The translations under genes were made by a program, and so were the position numbers. The notes below the pieces were generated by a model. It was given only the letters and a program-made list of their open reading frames with translations, ran no database searches and was not told the origin of the DNA. Shown in pieces: positions 55,971 to 64,000 of a stretch of 64,000 nt of DNA; the first letter of the stretch is position 1; every line of letters starts with the position of its first letter. Source of the stretch: Acidobacteriota bacterium (GTDB lineage Bacteria > Acidobacteriota > Vicinamibacteria > Vicinamibacterales > JAKQTR01); assembly GCA_029562975.1 (NCBI GenBank), contig JAKQTR010000053.1, forward strand, positions 1 to 64,000. Reading direction: 5' to 3'.

Positions 55971-57023
55971 TCACTTCCGGGCGGTGCCGTGCCGCACGCG
56001 CTCGATCTGGTCGACCATCTGGCGCAGGCCGAGTTCGCGGATCATCGAGCCGATGCTCCGATGGGGGTCGTTCGACCAGAAGACCCCTGTGTCCTCGCGG
56101 CTCGAATACGAGAAGCCCGCCTTCGCTCCGAAGCGTTCGGCGAGCGCACGCCCGTCGCGCAGGCGCTCGCTCCAGTGGAGAATCGCGAAGGCCAGGTCGA
56201 TCTCCCGCACGAGCACGCCTGGCGTCGTGATCCGGGCGGAAACCCTGCCGATGGGATCGACAAGCGACGCGTTGTCGCGCGGCGTGCTGGTCACCACGTA
56301 GAGCGCGTGGCGCATCGCCTGCGCGGCCGGCCGGATCGTCTGCGGCGACGCGCTCGGCAGCGCCACGATCTCGGCGCCGGCCGCCGCGAGCGCGTCCCAG
56401 GCCTCCTCGTAGTTCTGGTCCCAACAGATGAGGATGCCGAGGCGGCCGAAGTCGGCGTCGAAGACCGGGTACTGGCTGCCGGGCCTGACGCCCCCCTCGG
56501 CCACGCCGCTTTCGTCAATCATCGGGCGGACCTTGCGATAGATGCCGGCGACGCGGCCCGCGCGATCCAGCAGCACCGCCGCGTTGCTGATCGGCCCGGC
56601 CGCTCCCCCCTCGCTCAGGGTCATCGGCACGACCAGCCACGTGCGGTGCTCGCGGGCCTTCGAACCCAGCGTCGTCAGGACGGCACCCTCCAGCGGCACG
56701 GCCTGCTCGGCCGCGGTTCGACCGGGACGCTGGATGGCGGACTCGGGAAACACCAGCAGGTCGAGGCCACGCCCGCCGGCCGTCCGCGCGGCTTCGGCCG
56801 CCGCCCGGTCCGCGAGGCGCGCGGCCGTCGCGAGGCGCTCGTCGAGGCCTCCCGTGAACCGGGTCAGCACCGACGCGACCACCACCTTGCGCGGCGGGGA
56901 GCTTGCCCGGCCCTCCGCGCGGGCCACCGGGCCCGCCGCCTGCGCGCCCGCCGGCGCCGCCGCTCCGACCATCCACGCCGCCGACGCCAGGCCTGTCGCC
57001 AGCCAGCCCGCGCGTCCCTCCAC
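55971..57023 (-). CDS. Exported carbon-nitrogen hydrolase (nitrilase superfamily)
   Basis: The 350-residue protein starts at a GTG behind AAGGGGGAG and has a signal peptide ending near APAGAQA. The Glu-Lys-Cys triad is visible: LLVFPESA, GIYRKVRPM and ILICWDQNYEEAWDALAAAGA. It has the usual length of the superfamily core with a short C-terminal tail. It probably cleaves an amide or nitrile outside the cytoplasm; the substrate is unknown. It lies 41 nt downstream of feoB on the same strand. Confidence 0.8.
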   Translation of the reverse strand: MEGRAGWLATGLASAAWMVGAAAPAGAQAAGPVARAEGRASSPPRKVVVASVLTRFTGGLDERLATAARLADRAAAEAARTAGGRGLDLLVFPESAIQRPGRTAAEQAVPLEGAVLTTLGSKAREHRTWLVVPMTLSEGGAAGPISNAAVLLDRAGRVAGIYRKVRPMIDESGVAEGGVRPGSQYPVFDADFGRLGILICWDQNYEEAWDALAAAGAEIVALPSASPQTIRPAAQAMRHALYVVTSTPRDNASLVDPIGRVSARITTPGVLVREIDLAFAILHWSERLRDGRALAERFGAKAGFSYSSREDTGVFWSNDPHRSIGSMIRELGLRQMVDQIERVRHGTARK

Positions 57024-57064
57024 GGCTCCCCCTTCGCGGCCGGCGGCCAGCGCCGCGCCGCCGG

Positions 57065-58951
57065 CTACACGAGCGCCTGGTTGATGAGCCCGCTCAGCAG
57101 GAACGCCAGCCCGACCGTGAAGGCCGTGATCCAGGCCATGTCCCGCCAGCCGAGGACGCGCCTGAGCACGGCCATCGAGGCGAGGCACGGCACGTAGATG
57201 GACGTGAAGACCGCAAACACGTACATCTGGAGCGGAGTCAGCACGCTTCCGAAATCGGCGGTGCCCGCCATGACGGCGAGCGTCTCCAGCGCCATCTCCT
57301 TGCGCAGGACGCCGAAGAGCAGCGCCGTCGCCGAATACTCCGGCAGCCCCAGCCAGCCGCTGGTGATCGGCGACAGCGCGGCGTTCACGGCCCCGAGGAT
57401 GCCCAGGTGCTGGAGCGCGCCGAGCATCGCGCTCCCGGCGATGAGGAGGGGGAAGGCCAGGAAGACGAATTCCTTCATCTGCATCCAGGTCTTCTCGGCG
57501 ACCTCCCGGACCGCGGGGGCGCGCAGCGGCACCATCTCCAGCACGAAGCCGGTCCGCTCGCCCTTCACCGTCCGCCCCAGGATGAACCCGGCTATCACGA
57601 TCAGCACGAGCATCAGCAGGTAGATCGAGAGGGCCGCCCACACCGACACGAAGTGCGCCACGAGCCCAAGGATGACGATCGTGCGGGCGGAGCACGGCAC
57701 GAGGCTGACCAGGGCCGACGTGACCACGCGCTCGCGCCGCGTCTGCAGCGACTTGGTCGCCATCAGCGCCGGAACGCTGCAGCCGAACCCGAGGATGAGC
57801 GGGATCATCGACCGGCCGTGCAGCCCGAGGCGGTGCATCGGAGCGTCGAGCAGGAAGGCGGCCCGCGTCAGGTAACCCGAGTTCTCCATGAGGGCCATCA
57901 GGACGTAGAACGTCATGATGTACGGCACGACGATGCCCAGCCCGGCCTGGACGCCGATGAGCGTGTACTCGACGACCACCTCCAGGAGGCCCAGGCCCTC
58001 CAGCACCGTCCGCACCGGCACGAGCACTAGGCGGTCCAGTGCGCCGACGATCCACTCTTCGAGGAACCCGCCGAGGAAGAAGACGACGAGCAGCATGGCC
58101 AGCAGCGTGGCCCCGACAAGCGCCAGCCCCGCGAAGGGGTGCATGAGAATGTCGTCGAACCGCTCGCGTCGCAGCCGCCTGGCCGGCCTCCTCCGGGTCA
58201 CCTCCTGCGCGATCAGCCCGGCGTCGCCGTAGCGGCTGCCGGCCGCCAGTTCGGCAATCGAGGCGCCGCGCCGGCACTCGGCCTCCGCCCGGGCCGCCGC
58301 GATGGCGGCCAGGACCTCCGGCGTTTCGTCCGTGGCCGCGCCGCTGGCCAGCAGCGTCATCGCGCGTCGCCTCGACAGGCCGAGGCTCTGGGCCTTCCGC
58401 AGCGCGGCCTCGACGCAGCGGGGGTAGCCCACCTGCCGGTTCTTCCCCGGGTCGGGCGGTGCGCCCAGCGCGTGCACCAGCTCCTCGAGCCCCTGTCCCG
58501 ACCGCGCGGACACGAGGACGACCGGAACGCCCAGCAGCACGGCCAGACGGTCGACGTCGATGCTCATGCCGCGGCGTGTCGCGTCCTCGTTCATGTGGAG
58601 CGCGACGACGACCGGCAGGCCCAGTTCGAGCAGCTCCAGCGTCAGGTACAGGTTGCGTTCCAGCCGGGAGGCATCCACCACGTTGAGGACGACGTCGGGC
58701 GGCCCGTCCGCCAGGCACCGGCGCACGGCCCGTTCCTCGGGGCCGTCGGTGTCGAGCGAGTAGACGCCGGGCAGGTCGAGGAGTTCCAGCGCGAACTCGT
58801 CGTGGCGGACGCGGCCGCGGGCGACCTCGACGGTGGCGCCCGGGTAGTTGGAGATGAGGACGCCGACGCCGGTGAGCTGCGAGAAGAGCGTGCTCTTCCC
58901 CACGCTGGGGTTGCCCACGAGCACGACGGCGCGGACCCCGTCGCCCTTCAT
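57065..58951 (-). CDS. feoB: Ferrous iron transporter FeoB with atypical G4 motif
   Basis: The 628-residue protein has a G domain (G1 GNPSVGKST, G3 LLDLPGVYSL, G5 region VSARSGQG) and the transporter core with GFGCSVPALMATKSLQTRRER, SLVPCSARTIVILG and TSIYVPCLASMAVLRR. At G4, where FeoB normally has NxxD, the sequence is VVALHMNEDA, so both the Asn and the Asp are changed. It is shorter than the roughly 770-residue E. coli protein. Its ATG overlaps the stop of the DtxR-type regulator gene (ATGA). It imports Fe2+ across the inner membrane. Confidence 0.93.
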   Translation of the reverse strand: MKGDGVRAVVLVGNPSVGKSTLFSQLTGVGVLISNYPGATVEVARGRVRHDEFALELLDLPGVYSLDTDGPEERAVRRCLADGPPDVVLNVVDASRLERNLYLTLELLELGLPVVVALHMNEDATRRGMSIDVDRLAVLLGVPVVLVSARSGQGLEELVHALGAPPDPGKNRQVGYPRCVEAALRKAQSLGLSRRRAMTLLASGAATDETPEVLAAIAAARAEAECRRGASIAELAAGSRYGDAGLIAQEVTRRRPARRLRRERFDDILMHPFAGLALVGATLLAMLLVVFFLGGFLEEWIVGALDRLVLVPVRTVLEGLGLLEVVVEYTLIGVQAGLGIVVPYIMTFYVLMALMENSGYLTRAAFLLDAPMHRLGLHGRSMIPLILGFGCSVPALMATKSLQTRRERVVTSALVSLVPCSARTIVILGLVAHFVSVWAALSIYLLMLVLIVIAGFILGRTVKGERTGFVLEMVPLRAPAVREVAEKTWMQMKEFVFLAFPLLIAGSAMLGALQHLGILGAVNAALSPITSGWLGLPEYSATALLFGVLRKEMALETLAVMAGTADFGSVLTPLQMYVFAVFTSIYVPCLASMAVLRRVLGWRDMAWITAFTVGLAFLLSGLINQALV

Positions 58952-59607
58952 GCGTGCCCCGCCGCAGCCAGCAGGATGCCCTTGGCGACGTTCCTGCCGA
59001 TGGCGATTTCCGCCTCCTTGATTCGCACGAGCAGGCTGTCTGCGCGGAGCTTCCGGCGGACCCGCACCTCGACGCCGGGCAGGAACCCCAGCGACATGAG
59101 ATCGTGGCGCGTGTCGCGCCCCGCGACGACCACGCGGATGGTCCCGGCCTCGTCCTCGTCCAGATCGGAGAGCGCCCGCACCGCACCGGCGCGCTCCTCG
59201 GACGCGGACGGCCCGTCCCCCGCGGCTGGGCCGGCGCCGCTTCTCGCCGTGCGCTCCAGGTGCGTGCAGACGAGATCCAAGGCCTCGGCCGGCAGGTCCT
59301 GTTCCGCGGCCCGCGCCTCGCGGTGCGCCTGCCTTGCATCCATGCCGAGGTCCTCGGCAAGGAACGCTTCGAGCCGGCGGTGGCGCTCGGCGACGGTGAG
59401 CGCAATGGCCCGCCCGGCCTCGGTGAGCACGACGCCGCCCGGCGCCCGGGCCACGAGCTTCTCGTGCGCCAGGTCCACCGCCATCTTCCCGGCGGCCGAC
59501 GGGCGAATGCCCAGGTTCTCGGCTATGTCGCGCGTGCGGGCCGGCGCGCCGCGACGGGTGAGGCCGAGCACGACTTCCAGGAAGGCCGCCTTAGCGTCTC
59601 TTCGCAC
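58948..59607 (-). CDS. DtxR/MntR-type metalloregulator with C-terminal FeoA-like domain
   Basis: The 219-residue protein has a winged helix (RTRDIAENLGIRPSAAGKMA, GGVVLTEAGRAIAL), a dimerisation/metal region (AERHRRLEAFLAEDLGMDARQAHREA) and, after an acidic linker, an SH3/FeoA-like domain (SLGFLPGVEVRVRRKLRADS). The GTG start lies inside the end of fur, an overlap of 17 nt. It may sense Fe2+ or Mn2+ and control the operon, while the FeoA-like part could assist FeoB; the latter is inference. Confidence 0.85.
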   Translation of the reverse strand: MRRDAKAAFLEVVLGLTRRGAPARTRDIAENLGIRPSAAGKMAVDLAHEKLVARAPGGVVLTEAGRAIALTVAERHRRLEAFLAEDLGMDARQAHREARAAEQDLPAEALDLVCTHLERTARSGAGPAAGDGPSASEERAGAVRALSDLDEDEAGTIRVVVAGRDTRHDLMSLGFLPGVEVRVRRKLRADSLLVRIKEAEIAIGRNVAKGILLAAAGHA

Positions 59608-60097
59608 GCGATCGCCTCCCTGCGCTGCCGGCCTTGCGACCGGGCCGCGCCGGCCGGCAGAGACGGCACAGCCCGTAGAGCTCCATCCGGTGGCTGGTGA
59701 CCGTGAACCCCCGCGCCCGCGCGACCGCGGTCTGCAGCCTCTCGATGCGGGCGTCCTCGAACTCCACGACCCGGCCGCAGCGCGTGCACACGAGGTGATC
59801 GTGGTGCTCCCGCCCGGCGACGATCTCGTACATCGTCGGCGAGCCGTGAAACCGCTGCGGCTTGGCCAGCCCGCATTCCGCCAGCAGGCGAAGGGTCCGA
59901 TAGACCGTCGCCGGCGACACCCCGGGATCGGCGGCCCGCGCCCTGGCAAGGAGATCGACGACGGTGACGTGGCCGCTCGAGGCGAGGAACGCGCCGAGGA
60001 TCGCCTGGCGCTGGCGGGTGCTCTTGAGCCCGCGCCTGGCGATGCAGGCGCTGAGGGACGAGGAGAGGTCGGGGGACGGGGCTACGCGCGGACGCAC
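59591..60097 (-). CDS. fur: Ferric uptake regulator family protein
   Basis: The 168-residue protein has the winged-helix region RGLKSTRQRQAILGAFLASS and VSPATVYRTLRLLAECGL, the metal motif AGREHHDHLVCTRCGRVVEF and a second zinc CxxC in LYGLCRLCRP. It begins at a GTG and is first in a three-gene set with the DtxR-type regulator and feoB. The sequence fits Fur or a Zur/PerR-like relative; the operon points to iron. Confidence 0.9.
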   Translation of the reverse strand: MRPRVAPSPDLSSSLSACIARRGLKSTRQRQAILGAFLASSGHVTVVDLLARARAADPGVSPATVYRTLRLLAECGLAKPQRFHGSPTMYEIVAGREHHDHLVCTRCGRVVEFEDARIERLQTAVARARGFTVTSHRMELYGLCRLCRPARPGRKAGSAGRRSRAKRR

Positions 60098-60112
60098 GAC
60101 TTGATCCGGATT

Positions 60113-60129
60113 TTGAGACGCACTCTCAA
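60113..60129. promoter_or_regulatory. Candidate Fur/DtxR operator upstream of fur
   Basis: TTGAGACGCACTCTCAA is an inverted repeat (TTGAGA, 5-nt spacer, TCTCAA) 16 bp upstream of the fur start. Its TGAGA/TCTCA arms resemble the outer bases of TGAGAAT-type Fur boxes. It is the only strong dyad in the 160-bp gap. Confidence 0.5.
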
Positions 60130-60258
60130 CTACGCTTGTACCCGGGGTCCCGGCCGGAAGTCAAGCGCCGGCGGCGGCCGGGGAGCGTCGGGGGGCCCGC
60201 CGTCGGGTCGCCGGCCGGCGCTGCGCGCTTCCGCGCGAAGCGTCCGCGCGCGGCTGAT

Positions 60259-61617
60259 TCACGCGGACCCGACACCCGCGGTCGGCAGCCGGCGGGCGCC
60301 CGGCCCGCGCGTCTGCAGCCACCAGTGAATCGGCAGGCCGGCCAGCAGGAGGACGGCGCCCCAGAGCACGGCCTCGCGGCCCGCGCCGACGAGCGCGCCA
60401 ACGGAGTACGCGGCGCCCAGGCAGGCGACGATGCCCGCGCCCGCCAGCCCGGCCCGCGCGCCGTCCGACCGGCGGCGCGCCCGCACGCGCAGCAGCGCCA
60501 GGGCGCAGGCGAGGTAGGCGGCAAGCGTCGCCGTCGTCGCCAGCAGCGCGAAGAACGTGAAGATGCCCACCAGCGTGCGCGACACGGTGAGCAGCACCAG
60601 AGCGGTGACCATGGCGCTCGTTGCGAGCAGCGCCGCCGCCGGCGCGCCGTTGCGCGAGGTGCGGGCGAAGGCGCGCGGGAACAGGCCGTCGTCGGCCATC
60701 GCCCGGGGCAGCTCTCCCTGCAGCAGGATCCAGCCGTTCAGGGCGCCGAGGGCGCTGACGGCGGCGAACAGGGACACGGCCCGGGCCGCTCGCGCGCCCC
60801 AGGCGGCGGAGGCCAGATCAGCAAACGGCGCGCTCGACGACGCCACGCGCGCGGCCGGCAGGAGCAGCAGCACGGCCGCGCACGCCGCCGCGCTGAAGGC
60901 CGCGCTCAGCGCCGTGCCCCACACGGTGGCGCGGGAGACGGTCTTGCCGGCTCCTTCGACTTTGTCCGCGGGAATGGTCGCCGACTCGAGGCCAAGCAGC
61001 GCCCACAGCGCGAGCGTGACGACCGACGCCGTCCCGCCCAGGGTGAACGGCGCGCCGGAGCCGCCGGGCCACCGCACCTCGTCGAGCCGGGTCAGCAGCA
61101 GCCCGATGGCGGCCACGAGCGGCACGAGCTTCAGCAGCGTCGTGACCGCCTGCGCCCATCCCGCTGCCCGGATGCCCGCGCAGTTGACGAGCGTGAACGC
61201 CCAGACAACGCCGAGCGTCGCGAGCGCGGTGTTGAGAGGCGAAGCCGTCATCCACGGCACGAGCGAGCCAAGATAGCCGACGGCCGCCGTGGCGATGGCG
61301 GCATTGCCGACCCAGATCGAGACCCAGTACGCCCACCCGACTGTGAATCCGGCCAGGTCGCCGAACGCGTCGCGCGTGTACGCGTACGGCCCTCCTGCGC
61401 CCGGCACGAACAGCCCGAGCCGCGCGAACACCAGCGCCAGCGTGAGGCCCCCCGCCGCCGTCACGATCCAGCCGGGCACGTTGTCTGCGCCGAACGGGGC
61501 CAAGGCGGCCGGCAGCAGGAAGATCCCCGACCCGATCGTGTTCCCGATGACCAGGGCGGTGGTCATCCAGAACCCGATGCGCGCGGCACGGGGACGCAGC
61601 GGCTCAGGGCCGTTCAC
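60259..61617 (-). CDS. APC-superfamily amino acid permease (AdiC/CadB-like antiporter group)
   Basis: The 452-residue protein starts at a GTG and has 12 transmembrane helices. Helix 1 carries TTALVIGNTIGSGIFLLPAAL, the unwound substrate site of the family, followed by GPYAYTRDAFGDLAGFTVGW and ALWALLGLESATIPADKVEG. These features match amino acid exchangers such as arginine/agmatine antiporters. The substrate is not identifiable, and no decarboxylase is adjacent. Confidence 0.85.
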   Translation of the reverse strand: MNGPEPLRPRAARIGFWMTTALVIGNTIGSGIFLLPAALAPFGADNVPGWIVTAAGGLTLALVFARLGLFVPGAGGPYAYTRDAFGDLAGFTVGWAYWVSIWVGNAAIATAAVGYLGSLVPWMTASPLNTALATLGVVWAFTLVNCAGIRAAGWAQAVTTLLKLVPLVAAIGLLLTRLDEVRWPGGSGAPFTLGGTASVVTLALWALLGLESATIPADKVEGAGKTVSRATVWGTALSAAFSAAACAAVLLLLPAARVASSSAPFADLASAAWGARAARAVSLFAAVSALGALNGWILLQGELPRAMADDGLFPRAFARTSRNGAPAAALLATSAMVTALVLLTVSRTLVGIFTFFALLATTATLAAYLACALALLRVRARRRSDGARAGLAGAGIVACLGAAYSVGALVGAGREAVLWGAVLLLAGLPIHWWLQTRGPGARRLPTAGVGSA

Positions 61618-61841
61618 GGTTCTCCTCGAACCGCATGCGGCACGGCGGGCAATCAGGCGCTGAAGGGCCCGCGTCGGCGCAGCTCATCGACACCCCGGCG
61701 ACCGCCCACCGCAGGGGAAGCCCGGTGACGCCGCGGCGTGCCGGACCCGGCGCGCCGGACCGATCGGGCCGCCACCATGGCGGCCGGCCGGCGCCAGGCC
61801 AGGGAACGACGGCCGGGACGCTCCCGGCGCGCGCGCGGCGG

Positions 61842-62399
61842 TCACGCCGTCCCGTAGTAGCCCTTCAGCGCGCTCAGCATCGCGTGGAACGCCTCGTGGC
61901 GCCCGGCGCCGATGCGGTCCCGTTCGATAGCCTCGAACTTCGCGGCCAGCGCGTCCGCCGCGTCGGCCGGGACGACGCGGTCCGCCATCGGGAAGAGCAC
62001 GCTGTTCTCCTTGTGGATGTGCGAACGCAGGATGTCGCGGTAGGCGGCCGCGTGCGCGCGGATGGCGGCCACGGCGCCCGGCACGCCCTTCCTCAGCTCG
62101 TCGAGGCCGGCGGCCATCCCCGCCACGCGCTCGCGGCCGAGGCCGTGCTCCATGAGCATGACGCCGATCGGCCCGCCGTCGCGCGGGATCCCGCGCCGCT
62201 CCAGCTCGGGGAAGAGCGCCTCCTCCTCTTTGCCGTGGTGGCAGTGATCGACGAACACCCTGAAGAACTCGACGAGCTGGCCCAGGTGCTCCGGGGCCTC
62301 TTCCCGGTTCGCGGCCACCGCGGCCTCGACCTTTTCGAGGATCCGCAGCGCGAGCAGCACGGCGTCGTGTTCGGTGACGAGTTCCTGCGTCGCCTTCAT
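61842..62399 (-). CDS. Hemerythrin HHE-domain protein
   Basis: The 185-residue protein starts behind GGGAGG. It is a four-helix bundle with the di-iron ligands LVTEHDAVLLAL, FVDHCHHGKEEEALFPELE, LMEHGLGRERV and LRSHIHKENSVLFPMAD. It may bind oxygen, NO or store iron in the cytoplasm. Its ATG overlaps the stop of an upstream tetR gene (ATGA), so the two are co-expressed. Confidence 0.88.
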   Translation of the reverse strand: MKATQELVTEHDAVLLALRILEKVEAAVAANREEAPEHLGQLVEFFRVFVDHCHHGKEEEALFPELERRGIPRDGGPIGVMLMEHGLGRERVAGMAAGLDELRKGVPGAVAAIRAHAAAYRDILRSHIHKENSVLFPMADRVVPADAADALAAKFEAIERDRIGAGRHEAFHAMLSALKGYYGTA

Positions 62400-63061
62400 C
62401 TGGTGCCTCCCCTCACGGTTGAGCCGCCGCGGCCCACACGGGCCGGCGCCGCCATCGGCCTTCGGACGGCCGGGGCCCGCCGCCGCAGCGCGCGCTCGAG
62501 GGCCGCCCACACCGCCTCCGCCAGTCGCTCGAATCCCTCCGCGTCGACGATCCGGGTGCCGGAGTGGCACAGCGCCAGAATCGATCCCAGCACGATCACG
62601 GCGCCGGCATCCGGTTCGATGCCGGGCGCCAACTGGCCCCGTGCGGCGGCCTCCCGAAGGCACCCGGCGACGAAGTCCCGCGACCGCCGCCTGAACCCCT
62701 CGAGCCGCCTCGCCTGGGCTCCGCCTGCGGCCTGGGCGAGATGATCCGAGAGCAGCAGGCGCGACAGGGCGGGGTTGGCGAGGATCGTCCGGCAGCGGCT
62801 CCTGAAGAACGCGCCGAGGCGCGGAATCGGGTCCCGCGCGTCGGGCGGAACGTCAGCAAACAGCAGGGCGCCGACCCGATCGACGACGGCGTCCACGATG
62901 GCGTTCAGGCTGGGGAAGTGCCGATAGATCGCGCTAGGCGTGACGCCGACCTCGTCGGCCAGGAGCTGGGCGGTGAACCGGCGCGACCCCTTCGTGGCGA
63001 TGATCCGCATCGCGGCCTCGACCAGCTGCGCCTGGCGCGGGGACATGGTGTCTGACCTCAT
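62396..63061 (-). CDS. TetR-family regulator coupled to the hemerythrin gene
   Basis: The 221-residue protein has the helix-turn-helix QAQLVEAAMRIIATKGSRRF with LLADEVGVTPSAIYRHFPSL. I place the start at ATG 63061; a TTG at 63103 would add 14 residues. The C-terminal tail (RAPAVRRPMAAPARVGRGG) is Arg/Gly/Pro-rich and probably disordered. A partial dyad around 63100-63114 (TCAACGA/ACGTTTA) lies just upstream and may be its operator. Confidence 0.82.
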   Translation of the reverse strand: MRSDTMSPRQAQLVEAAMRIIATKGSRRFTAQLLADEVGVTPSAIYRHFPSLNAIVDAVVDRVGALLFADVPPDARDPIPRLGAFFRSRCRTILANPALSRLLLSDHLAQAAGGAQARRLEGFRRRSRDFVAGCLREAAARGQLAPGIEPDAGAVIVLGSILALCHSGTRIVDAEGFERLAEAVWAALERALRRRAPAVRRPMAAPARVGRGGSTVRGGTR

Positions 63062-63646
63062 GGGCGACCCTGCCGGACCGGCTCCCGGCTCAGTGTATGT
63101 CAACGAACGTTTACCTCACAATGCCGGCGCCGGCCGCTAGGTCCGGCTCCGTCGACCGGCAGGCGACGTCCCCGCCGGCGCCGCCCGGCCTTCGTGCGCC
63201 GGTCCGCCGGGCCGGCGTGCCGCGCGTGTTGTCCCGGCATAGCTGGCCCGTCCTGGATTCGGACGGCGATCGACGTCCTGCCCGGCTGACGCCAGCCGAC
63301 GCGAATGGCCGCAGTCGCCGGAGGCAAGCCGCAGGAAATGCGAACCACGCTGAAGGAGCCAGCCCTCGTCGCCGAGGCCGCAGCGCCCGTTTCGGGCCTG
63401 GCGGCCGGCGCGGCGCCGAAGAGGGCCTCCGATCCCCGCGCCGGCGTGCCGGGCGAAGAGCGCCGCGGCGCGCGCTGCGCGGTGGTCGGCCGGGTTTCGG
63501 CATGCGCGAACGATGGCCTCGTCACGCTGGCGGGGAGGCTCACGATGCCGCGCGAGGCGGAGAACGTCAGACGCCCGGGCGCAGCAGTTCCGCAGCGGCC
63601 GGCTCGGGGCCGGCCGCCCGAAGCGCGCCGGCCCCCGCGGCGATCC
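63062..63646. other. 585-bp stretch without a clear gene; possible BON-like remnant
   Basis: No convincing gene is seen. On the plus strand from ATG 63305 an open frame includes NDGLVTLAGRLTMPREAENV (about 63508-63567), which recalls the core of a BON domain (DGxVTLSGxV). The frame runs on, antisense, into the cupin gene, so it is not intact. The tetR-proximal 60 bp probably holds that gene's promoter and operator. Confidence 0.3.
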
Positions 63647-63997
63647 TCACGCGGGAGGCTCGCGGATCATCACGAGCAGCATCTTGAACGGCTGCACCGC
63701 CTTGACGGCATGCGGCACGCTGGCGGGCATCAGGATCAGCTCGCCCGCCCCGACCAGGTGCGTCGCGCCGCCGATGGTGATGTCGGCGGAGCCGTCCAGC
63801 ACGTGCACGAGCGCGTCGAACGGCGCCGTGTGCTCGCTGAGGCCTTCGCCCTGATCGAAGGCAAAGGCCGTCACCGACCCGGTCTTCTTCTTGATGATCT
63901 GACGGCTCACCACCGCGCCGGCCTGGTACGACACCAGGTCGAGCGCCTTGCCGCCGCCGAACGGCTCGGCGGCCTTCCCGTCGTGCGTTCCGCTCAT
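63647..63997 (-). CDS. Small cupin-domain protein
   Basis: The 116-residue single-cupin protein has motif 1 in GEGLSEHTAPFDALVHVLDG and motif 2 in LILMPASVPHAVKAVQPFKML, with candidate metal ligands His and Glu. It begins DLVSYQAGAVVSRQIIKKKTGSVT, the form common in small cytoplasmic cupins annotated as sugar- or redox-related. ATG 63997 is at the window edge, so its upstream neighbours cannot be seen. Confidence 0.8.
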   Translation of the reverse strand: MSGTHDGKAAEPFGGGKALDLVSYQAGAVVSRQIIKKKTGSVTAFAFDQGEGLSEHTAPFDALVHVLDGSADITIGGATHLVGAGELILMPASVPHAVKAVQPFKMLLVMIREPPA

Positions 63998-64000
63998 CCG

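Noticed and set aside
55971-59405. 1144-codon minus-strand open frame spanning three genes
   Set aside because: Only its 3' third (the nitrilase-family gene) has family motifs; the rest is out of frame with feoB and the DtxR-type gene.

Overview
This is a GC-rich, gene-dense bacterial chromosome window of 64 kb with no rRNA, tRNA, CRISPR array or prophage that I can see. The gene mix (many Asp-box/BNR repeat proteins, a GH95 fucosidase, FucP-type sugar transporters, a long 2-hydroxyacyl-CoA dehydratase activase, a hydrogenase-4-like membrane complex and FeoB) suggests a free-living, probably anaerobic or facultative member of Acidobacteriota (Vicinamibacteria-like). The taxonomic call is inference. 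Nearly all genes use 1-4 nt overlaps or GTG/TTG starts, typical of such genomes.

Region 1 (1-8723, all minus strand) is the most striking. It holds a six-haem c-type cytochrome that matches the Geobacter nanowire cytochrome OmcS in length, haem spacing and many conserved segments. Upstream of it is an NHL beta-propeller protein, downstream a YVTN beta-propeller and a beta-rich outer-surface protein cut by the window edge. Upstream again are a degenerate receiver protein, an NtrC-type sigma-54 activator and a histidine kinase whose periplasmic sensor carries a CxxCH haem motif. A good -24/-12 promoter lies just before omcS. Together they look like a redox-sensed extracellular electron transfer locus.

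Region 2 (8.8-15.5 kb) is miscellaneous: a large Asp-box protein, a lipoprotein, a decayed M16 peptidase, a GT87 glycosyltransferase, a methyltransferase and a RAYT-type transposase framed by inverted repeats. Region 3 (15.5-24 kb) has a C69 dipeptidase, an acyl-CoA dehydrogenase and a 1449-residue dehydratase activase.

Region 4 (24-42 kb) is a carbohydrate-scavenging neighbourhood: ROK kinase plus FucP-type transporter; a translationally coupled set of AstE/AspA-like hydrolase, DctM-like permease, 50-residue membrane protein and GH95 fucosidase; a beta-helix protein; two more MFS transporters; NagB; a small (p)ppGpp synthetase-like protein; two barrel-like proteins; and a sialidase-like protein.

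Region 5 (42-48.5 kb) is a TetR-controlled RND efflux operon. Region 6 (48.6-55.9 kb) is a six-gene hydrogenase-4-like complex in which every visible metal-cluster ligand of the small subunit and nearly all of those of the large subunit are replaced, while the ion-channel subunits look intact. Region 7 (56-64 kb) holds a nitrilase-family hydrolase, a Fur/DtxR/FeoB iron-uptake operon, an APC permease, a TetR-hemerythrin pair and a cupin.
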